Positions 55,928 through 64,000 of a DNA stretch of 64,000 bases are shown piece by piece. The DNA comes from Blakeslea trispora (Eukaryota; Mucoromycota; Mucoromycetes; Mucorales; Choanephoraceae), in assembly GCA_025331445.1 (NCBI GenBank), contig JAIWNE010000015.1, positions 310,001 to 374,000 of the forward strand. Reading direction: 5' to 3'. Below the pieces are notes generated by a model. The model saw nothing but the letters and a program-made list of their open reading frames with translations, made no database searches and had not been told where the DNA came from. The position numbers and the translations under genes are program-made. Every line of letters begins with the position of its first letter. Within the stretch, counting starts at the first letter, position 1.

Positions 55928-56650
55928 GTGGATCTGAATAAGACAATCTCGTTACCAGGCCAAATGCTTCTTTTGGACTCTCTGTGCCGCAAGTGTAGCA
56001 AATTGATTAACCGCGCCAAATCGAGAGCGCATTTCGATGACCAAACAACGAGACTCTTGAGCTGTTATAATACCCTTGGTCATTTATTTGGATTAGGTCG
56101 TGTTGCTGCCATGAATATAAAAAAAAAAGCAACGTTGGGTTTCTTCATTTGCTCAAAGTGCAAGACCAGCCAATAAGAGCCTCTGATCCTTGTCAAGAAA
56201 AAACAAATGATTTTTGAATATGCAGTAGGTTCTTTTGGTCCTTGCCTTTGGCTCCGGAATGCCGATCCATGTAGTATTGGATAATCCATCACAAATTCCA
56301 TTGTCATGAGTCCATTTCGCGCTTTCTCCCAGACGTCTCCCAATCTTGCTCCTTTTGCAATGTCTCAATTGAAATTCAACAACATCTATTGGTTGAATGT
56401 CCGGTTAAGTGGGCTTTATGGTGGGTCACTTTGTATACGGACTCATTTCCCCTACATGGCCTTTCAACCGCACAACATAGTATCAGCTCTTTGGTCCTTG
56501 ACTGCACCCCCCTACGTTCCTGTAGTCCCTTTCTTTACTCTTTTTGCAGCGGCCGCAAGAGCTGTTTGGTGTAGCCACTCGGTCTTTATTCGGCAAGCCA
56601 TCCATGTTTCTGAATCCTTTGTCTTAGCAAAATACAATAGATTACGATAA
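55928..56650 (+). pseudogene. Decayed coding remnant, possibly the tail of a non-LTR retroelement ORF2
   Basis: Two plus-strand stretches, 55928-56176 (LCRKCSKLINRAKSRAHFDD) and 56306-56650 (PPYVPVVPFFTLFAAAARAV then WCSHSVFIRQAIHVS), look protein-like. The second resembles, from memory, the C-terminal tail after the reverse transcriptase of fungal L1-like elements. No RT catalytic motif, poly(A) or target duplication was found, so identity is tentative. Confidence 0.35.
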
Positions 56651-58349
56651 TTTTATCTAAGAGAAATATAAAAAAAAAGCGCGTCTTCTTTTTCACATGC
56701 AAATCGCGCTTCTACTTTTTTTTCTTCATACAATTATTTTACTTTTCACGAAAAAGAAAAAAGAAAAAAGAGAGCTACTACCCTCATCAAGTTCTCCCTT
56801 TACTCTTATATTTGCCTCACTGATTTACTTGAGCATTCAAAGCTAGCTTAAACTAGTCTTCAACAATGAAAATTATTTGTACTTTCTAAAATGGATTCTA
56901 TTATTAATTAGTTCAATCAAAATTAACCCACTTTCTAATGCCAAATTCACTCTGTGATCCATTTTGTTTCCTCTATCATTTACAGTCATTACTTGAGTTG
57001 TCTTGTCAATGGATAGTTTATTTTGTTTATATTAGCGGATAGTAATGTTTCATTCGTTCCTTTTGTGTTCTTGACATAAATATGCATCGGGCGCTCTTGA
57101 ACAGAGGAATCGGGATCAACAGAATTAAGAAAGAGAACGTTTGCTCTTTGTGTTGCAAAAAGTTAGAGTGTAATGCAAGGCTGTTTGTGCTAGTGCAGTA
57201 CTTTAAGCCTCAATGAACCAAAAACCAGTTGAAGATTAGGGGATCACTGTAGGTCCATCTTGATGGCCCACAGCATACCTCAAAGTAGCCAAAGGACAAA
57301 ATCTTGTTTATTTCAAACAATGTATCGTTGTGACAAGATAAAATAGGAAAGAAACGTATAGGCTTCATTAGCCATTAGCACACACCAAAAAGTACATGAA
57401 GCAATTTAGGCATGTTTTGAAGTGTGTCAGTGAGATTTGCCGACAAATGTACCAAAGCAAACCTTAGTTTCGCCTACTCTTTTTTTTTTCTGCAATGAAA
57501 GCAAATTTATAATCGACTTTTTTTTTCTCTAATAGTAAAACGCTGTTTGCACTTTAGGCATTTTTTCTCTAGTAGTGAAGATATAGTTTCTAACAAGACT
57601 GTGAAAATGACTTGCTTTAATGAATCTGATCAAGTCCTTGACAAACACGCTTGAACAAACATGTATTACGAGTGAAGTAAAGCATCTTTAAATGCTCACA
57701 ATTTATGGCGGATCAGAAAAATTCAAATTTATCATTTCTTTTCAAAAGCAGACAGACACACAGGTCAAGATGAATGATGGCACTTTAAATAATGAATTGT
57801 TGCATGTTATTCTTTATGTGAGCTATTCAGTCTATATTCCTTTATGTGTTAGGAATATTGCTTTTGATAGACAAGACGACACAGCATTCTTTTTGGTTGC
57901 TTAAAGAAAGAAGATCAATGCTTAGATCTGTTACTTTTTAGCAAAAAAAAAACAAAAATGATCACATCAATAATTGTAGTTGGGCTATATGTAGCCATCT
58001 ACAACTTAAAGTTGTTGCTTGACAGTATCTCCTTATCTTTTAAACATTACTAAACAAGATAGTGTGTATGCTTGTTTTTTCTTTCTCTATTAGAAATAAA
58101 CATTAAATTCTTTAATATAGACATAAGCACCAATAAGGGGGAGGGATCTTATTGGGTCTCAAAAGCACAAAGTGTGTGTTGCCAAATAAAAACAAGATCA
58201 CAAATTTAAATAGTTCAACTCCGAAGCTAATTTTAATCGCTCTCTTATATCTCTCTTTTTCTTTTTTTTTCTTCTTCTTTTTCATTTATCTTTATACCTT
58301 TATTTGCAGCACCCTTTAAAGCACTTGATATCTACATACTATCTAAACC
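56651..58349. other. Gene-free AT-rich stretch
   Basis: No supported gene or repeat; the promoter of the TBC gene lies at its right end, with a pyrimidine-rich run at 58240-58290. Confidence 0.4.
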
Positions 58350-59454
58350 ATGACAGAAGTTGCCATTCACTCCAACGAAATCCACCATACCGATAATAGA
58401 GACACTGCCCTGATCAATAATGAACCTATCCCTGATAGATCCAGTATGACCATCAAGTCAAATGGCAGTTCTACGGATAGCTTTGAAGAAGAAGAAGAAG
58501 AGGATGATGATACTGCCAGTAGTCAAGGCTCTGCAGATACTGTTGCAACTGATACCATCAAAAACGAAAAAGACTTGCCCATACCCACCACACCACCCAA
58601 ACGACGTAACCGTGCGCTCACTGTCACACAACAAAGCGTCCAACAACACCATCATCAAGAAGAGGTTGTGGCAAGTCCACTAGAGAACCCTATGGCAGAT
58701 ATCAAAGATCAAATTCATGAATTCATGGATGAAGGTCCATCTATTTCAGACTCAGATAGCTATCTTTCTGATGAAGAAGTGACAGGGACAAGACACAAGC
58801 GAAATCAAAGTCACCGATCCACCATTTCTTCTATCCATTCTTATGTCTCAAGTGCCTCTAACTATGACTTGCTTCTAGCTCGTCTAGGTGGTGTTGATCA
58901 AGCAGAGACAATGAAGGAGATGGCGACAGAAACAGTATTAGATACACCTTCTCAAGAAATCAGAAAATCGTTTGATCGTATTCATCATGATGCTGTATCC
59001 AAAGGAGAAGATGAAGAAATTGACTGGGGTATGGAAATGAAAGAGACGAATAGCAAGTGTGTTTTCTTTTTCTTACTCATGATTCCATAGAGTTTTGGTC
59101 CAAAGTGATTTCAGATTTTAGTGGTGTTGCCAAATCAGAACCCAAAGTACTTTCATTTCACATTCAAAAGGGTATCCCCCCTACTTTGCGTGGTATGATT
59201 TGGCAGTTATTTGCAAAGAGTAAAAATGTCCAGTTGGAAGAACAGTACATGCAGCTATTAAAGCAAGAAGCTGTTTATGAAAAGGCCATCGCCCGGGATT
59301 TACCAAAGGCAACATTCAATCAGCACGATTATTTTGTGGATGGTGATGGATCGGATGCTCTGTTTAATGTGATCAAGGCTTATTCCCTCTATGATACCGA
59401 AGTAGGCTATAGTCATGGCCTACTTTATATCACAGGCCCTCTTTTGCTGAATGT

Positions 59455-59488
<34 letters not shown>

Positions 59489-60509
59489 CATTTATTTACA
59501 AATAGGTATGCTAACAAAGCTATTTAGATGCCCGAAGAAGAGGCCTTTTGTGTCCTTGTCCAGCTGATGAACAAATACAACTTGAGAGGACATTTTTTGC
59601 CCCAATCCGAACTATTATCTCAACGTCTGTTTCAGCTGGAAGGTCTAGTGGCAGATCATTTACCACACATCCAACGTCATTTTGAAGCACACGGTATTCG
59701 ATCGAATGTCTATGCCTATCCATGGTTTAGCACTCTCTTTGCATTCAAGTTTCCATTAGATACAGTCTATCGTATTTACGACATGATTTTTGCAGAGGGC
59801 ATTGAGACACTCTATCGGTTCTCGATTGCTTTATTAGAGAAGAACCAGTCTACTATTCTTGGCTTAGAATTTGATGATTTAGTCAATTTCCTAAAGAATG
59901 ATTTGCTAGAAATTTACAAGGTAAAAGCCAAAAAAAAAAAAAGACAATAGCAACAGAGGTTTTCATCCCCTTTTCTAGAATAATTCAAACCAACTTGTAA
60001 GAGATGCTTTCCAAGTGATCATCGCTACCAAACGGTTAGATCGTCTTGCCAAAGATTACCAAGTTGAATCTGCTCGTGCCAACAATGAAGCTGAAGCAAT
60101 CGAGGCCTTGAAACGACAAAATAAGGCTTTGGTGGATTCCATCCGTCAGCTGGAAACCGAATATAATGACCTTAACAAAGAACATACAGAAGTGGCTACT
60201 GAACTGATTACAGCCAAGATGGACATTGCCCGTATTCATGATGAAAATGAAGCACTAAGACAGCAAACAAATGATCTCAAGAGAGCACTAGAGACATTGC
60301 CTGCTGAAGTGGAAGCACGCGTGAAGGAAGAAATGGAGGTGCTTTATACCAAAAATGCTGCTCTTGTTGAGCGCAACTCTGCCTTGGAGGATCAGCTAGC
60401 TTATATGGAGAATATGATTATTGAGATCAAGGCTAAATATACCGAAAGTGAGAATGAGCGAGAAGGATTAAGACAGAGATTAGCTGATTTAAAACGTTTG
60501 ATGGGATAA
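58350..60509 (+). CDS. TBC-domain protein, Gyp5/Gyl1 (EVI5) type, predicted catalytically dead
   Basis: Exons 58350-59028, 59091-59452, 59528-59920 and 59979-60509 give 654 aa. An acidic, Ser-rich disordered N-terminus (with a SFEEEEEEDDDTAS patch) precedes IDWEFWSKVISDFSGVAKSE, the Gyp5/EVI5-type entry to the TBC domain. The R-x3-W motif (LRGMIW) is present, but the arginine-finger motif reads IARDLPK (Lys299 for Arg) and the glutamine finger GYSHG (His335 for Gln). PPLLLN-like, RSNVYAYPWF and FPLDTVYRIYDMIFAEGIE follow, then a ~150-residue coiled coil. It likely binds Rab proteins in exocytosis like Gyl1 without GAP activity. A (GT)n microsatellite fills intron 2. Confidence 0.9.
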
Positions 60510-61033
60510 AACAATAAACCTGTTCCCCCTCCTCCTTTTTTTTTCTTTCTTTCTTTGGCGGCAATGAACATTGTAGTTGGGGAGGTGATAACATAGTAAC
60601 TTACTCCCCCTTTTTTTTTGTTCTATTCTCTACTAAAGCACTGTGCTTGCTGGTATAAAGACAATCGATCTAGTTCTGCTTTATATCAATAGTATTAATC
60701 TAACAAAGAGTTTAATCAGTGAAAGCTTATCACAATCAATGAAGCAAACATTTTTCTTTATTGATTTCTTTAAGCTATCATCTTTAGAATTTCAACATCC
60801 TTAGGATCATCTTAAAATTCATCAAGTCTCTTTTTAAGGGCCTTCCTTTTATGTGCCTTGTCTGAACAGGTCATGTGATCAACAAGAATAAGAAGGAGCC
60901 TGCTTCTCTAAAGACAAGCAAAATCAATCTTTGCTAATAGAAATCAAGCCCATGTCTGACTGTTTTTTTTTTTTTTTTTTGCTTATAAGTTTTCAGTCTT
61001 ATTTTTCTTTCCCTTTTTTTTTAATATTCAAAC
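60510..61033. other. Intergenic, TBC 3' flank and RRF promoter
   Basis: T-rich tracts (60960-60980 and 61011-61022) just upstream of the RRF start; no other feature. Confidence 0.4.
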
Positions 61034-62043
61034 ATGGCTTCACGTATTTTAAAATCCATTGCCTTAGCACAAGGTTTAAGACCTACTGTTAGCTTGGCTG
61101 CCAGACACAGGGTGCCTGCTATCGCCACTACTCTAGCTTGGAGACAGCCTGTCGCTTTGACTAGTGTTCGTTTTTATGCAAAGAAGAGCAAGGACAGCAA
61201 GAAGAAAGGCAGCCACTCAGAGACAAAGGCAACAAACGTAGACGAGGAAGAGCCTGAAACTCAGTTTAGTGAGAAGGAAATTGAAGGTCGATTTGAGCAA
61301 TCGATTTCTCAACTGAAAGAACATTTGAGCTCTATGCGTATCGGCAGAGCTAGTCCTTGTAAGTTGCAAAAGTTCGATATAATAACTTGATCTGATCGAT
61401 TGCCTCAGCTTTGTTGGACAATGTTCGTGTTCGTATCGAAAGCTCTCATTTCTCTTTGAAGGATCTTGCTCAAGTCACCATTAGAGATCCTCAAACATTG
61501 ATGGTCACTGTTCATGATTCTGATGTAATAACATTACTCGAGTTCATCCTAGAAGACTTAATTTTTTCTTTTTCTTTTTTTTTTTTTTTCAAAAATTTAG
61601 TACGCTGCTGCCGTTGAAAAGAGTATCCGTGAAGCTGGATTGAATTTGAATCCTGTGGTTGACAGTAAAGGAATCAAGGTGCCTATTCCCAAGTAAGGAA
61701 ATTTAGCCATTGTTATATTAGAGTTGATAGCTCACTGTTTGTTCAATACAAGACCATCAAGAGAATCACGTGATAAGATGGCTAAATTGGTGAGTACGAC
61801 AGGTGAACAAACTAAGACCAAGGTTCGTTCTATCCGTCAAGATGGCATGAAGCAGCTCAAGGCAGACTTGAAGCACCAACCTGCTGATAAAATCAAGAAA
61901 TTAGAAAAATTGGTACATTTGATATATATAAAAAAAAAGAAAGCGTGTATTGACTTCTTGATTAGGTTCAAAACTTGACAGACAAATCCAACAAGACCAT
62001 AGATGAACTCTTGAAGGCAAAAACCAAAGAAATTCAATCTTAA
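61034..62043 (+). CDS. RRF1: Mitochondrial ribosome recycling factor
   Basis: Splits mitochondrial ribosomes after termination, with mitochondrial EF-G2. Exons 61034-61358, 61409-61524, 61601-61692, 61753-61912 and 61966-62043 give 256 aa. A long basic, Ser-rich mitochondrial presequence (MASRILKSIALAQGL ... VRFYAKKSKDSKKKG) is followed by the RRF fold: SSMRIGRASPSLLDNVRVRI, LAQVTIRDPQTLMVTVHD, SIREAGLNLNPVVDSKGIKV, then the helical half SRESRDKMAKLVSTTGEQTK and a C-terminal helix. Convergent with UTP14 (139 bp between stops). High confidence. Confidence 0.95.
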
Positions 62044-62182
62044 CAATAAACCAATTCAACTTCAATCAATACGCTCCTTTTTCTATCATACACAACAACA
62101 ATAATGATTGAGGCCTATTTTATAGGACAGCAAAGTTTAATTTAAGGAGGAGGGATTATGTACAAGATCTAAATTTAAAGAA

Positions 62183-64000
62183 TTATGCAAAAGGGGCTTT
62201 GAGAGGATCAATGACCTTGCCAAGCTTAGTAATCACTCTAGGCTTGGTAAGCTTCAAGAAGGTTTGACGTGTGTTCCATTCACCACCAACAGGTGTACTG
62301 ATTGAACGCTCATATTGTTCCATTGTCTTGAAGGGGAAAGGCACAGCAGTGGTTTGGTATTTCTCAGCCTATAAAAAAAAAAGAGAGAGAGGATGAGTGA
62401 GTCATGCTATTGATGGGGGAGGAGATCAAGAACACTACTATTTACCTTTTTATTTGTCTTTTCATTGATGATCACATGAGATAATTTGGCATCCTTTCGC
62501 TTTTCGGCATCCACACCCTTTGTCACCTTCAAGATCTTCTTCTTCTTCTTGTTCTTCTTGACACCGGAACCACCCCAAGAACCCCAACCGGGTAAAGTGA
62601 GATCTTCGACCTTGTCTGCGTCTTCTTCTATCTCGGCCATCTTTTCATCCTCAAATTCAGCTACCACATCATCATTGGCAAAGGCGCGAGCAACCAATTC
62701 ACGTTGATTGAAAGATACTTTGCTATTGTGGACCATATTGCTTTCCTCTGCGTCGTCTGATTCGGAATCCGATTCGCCTTGAGCAAGTTTTGCTTTAGCA
62801 GACTTGACTTGTTGCTTTTTAGGTGCAGTGGGCTGCTGCTGCTTCTTGATGGTCATGACCTTATTTAAATCAAGCTCAACATCATCAGCATGCTTGTTGT
62901 TGGACGTGCTTTCTTTTTTAGCTCTTTCCAACTTGGACAAACTCTGTTCAACACGGCTTTCAGTCTGGCTGGAGGATGCCTTGTTCTTCTTGGATGCCTT
63001 CTTGGCAAGACGAGATGTATCAGCCTGGAGCCAAGGGTTGACAGCATCATCATCTAAATCAGCCAAAGGACTGGCCTTTACTTCAATAGGTGTTGTGGTA
63101 CGCGTGTTGTGAGCTGCAGAATGTGACAGCTTTTTGATTTGTCCACCTTCACTCATCACTATCTTGACATTTTCTTCTTCTTCTTCTTCTTCTTTTTCAT
63201 TGGCAGCGGTTTTGATTTGTTTAGCTTTAGCACCAAATGCCATTCTACCAGGGTTATTGGCTACCACAGTAAAGTGTGCTTCCTTCTTCTCTGTGGCTTC
63301 ATCCTCTTCATCACTGTTGGCAGCAAGCCATTCTTTCTCAAATTCGGCTACATTTTGCTTTGTAGCTTCCAACTGTCTCTTGGCAGCATCTTGCATAAAC
63401 TTCATGGACATCAAGCCTTTTGCGGGTTGGGTATCTTGATCAATCTCTTGGTTTAGCTTATCAAGTTGAGATTGAACATAGGCATCATCTTCTTCGTCAT
63501 CACTGGAACCTTCAGATTCATCATCGCCAATACGACGACGAAGCTCTTCACCACGACGAAGTTGCTCCATAATGGCTTCACGCGTGCCTTCATCTTGAGT
63601 ACCACGAGCCAAAGCACGTCTTGCCCACTTGCTCGTGTTCTTGTGCTTCAGTGTCATACGTTCCTCAGCTCTACTCTTGGCAGCATCCATTTGATCTTCA
63701 TCCTCCATTTCATGGTCAATCTCATTGACCTGGAGAGACATCTTCTCCTTTTCCTTACGCTTCAATTTACGATAACTCTTGCTCTTGATCTTCTTGAGAC
63801 GCTTGTTCTTGACTTCATGACGGAACATCAACTCACGCATCAACCGAAGTTCCTTACGTCTAGCCTCTACCTCTTCCACAGTCAACTTGTTCAACTTGAG
63901 GGCCTCAAATTCTTCCAACTCCTCATCCTTCATACCGGCTTGAGCAAGTGCCTCGGCAATCTGTTGTTCAAGAGGTGTTTCTGCCTTGAACTTGCTTGCC
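62183..64000 (-). CDS. UTP14: U3 snoRNP / SSU processome protein Utp14 (3' part, runs off right edge)
   Basis: Nucleolar SSU-processome factor that activates the helicase Dhr1 during 18S maturation. Exons seen: from beyond 64000 to 62446, and 62368-62183. The N-proximal part reads ETPLEQQIAEALAQAGM, then highly charged Lys/Glu-rich helices (KIKSKSYRKLKRKEKEKMSL, RMTLKHKNTSKWARRALARG), with family blocks SKWARRAL and LMSMKFMQDAAKRQL, VNPWL, NQRELVARAFANDDVVAEFE and LPGWGSWGG. The last exon ends TFLKLTKPRVITKLGKVIDP. These are Utp14 signatures, so the call is firm although the N-terminus is outside the window. Confidence 0.96.

Noticed and set aside
59029..59091. A fourth GC-AG intron in the TBC gene (donor AATA|GCAAGT)
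   Set aside because: It is in frame, but the upstream GTATGG donor at 59029 gives IDWEFWSKV, which matches the Gyp5/EVI5 family, so the GT donor is preferred.

Overview
The window looks like nuclear DNA of a filamentous fungus of the Mucoromycota, most likely Mucorales. This is inferred from AT-rich intergenic DNA, many short introns (about 50-70 nt), fungal versions of conserved eukaryotic genes, fragments of an uncharacterised protein family that I associate from memory with mucoralean genomes, and decayed Tc1/mariner/IS630-type DNA transposons. No rRNA, tRNA, plasmid or bacterial feature was seen. Gene models were built by hand: exon joins were accepted only when splice signals, phase and family conservation agreed, and the exon sums of the complete genes below divide by three.

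Left part (1-6629 and 6626-7435). A GH36 raffinose-synthase/Sip1-like gene runs off the left edge. It is followed by proteasome beta1 (PRE3), the ER-Golgi SM protein SLY1 and the tri-snRNP protein SNU23/ZMAT2. SLY1 and SNU23 are convergent and their stop codons overlap. From 7.4 to 15.2 kb the DNA is gene-poor: a decayed copy of the mucoralean family, a direct repeat pair, a CT/GT microsatellite of about 190 bp, and a 1.5-kb IS630/Tc1-type transposon with a broken transposase.

15.6-31.0 kb is gene-rich: a low-complexity protein, SCO1, SUMO, an MTH1-type Nudix hydrolase, a large SSK1-type response regulator with a membrane region and a degenerate kinase module, a disordered coiled-coil protein, and a RING-H2 protein with a possible myristoylation start. 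A genomic poly(A) tract preceded by AATAAA and an intact 1.3-kb Tc1 element lie at 31-34.4 kb.

36-47 kb holds a Con7-like C2H2 factor, a CUE-CCCH-DUF1771-SMR protein (no-go-decay nuclease type), a secreted double-psi beta-barrel protein and an ERT1-type Zn2Cys6/PAS regulator. 47-52.5 kb is a mobile-element graveyard with a 167-bp MITE, a near-perfect 82-bp hairpin, inverted repeats, transposase fragments and an unknown gene interrupted by one in-frame stop.

53-64 kb returns to housekeeping genes: RACK1, HIS1, a Gyp5/Gyl1-like TBC protein lacking both catalytic fingers, mitochondrial ribosome recycling factor, and UTP14 running off the right edge. The genes are functionally diverse and not an operon or cluster. 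The most unusual points are the TBC pseudo-GAP, the pseudo-histidine-kinase fused to an SSK1 receiver, three GC-AG introns among about 58 inferred introns, and the foldback elements.
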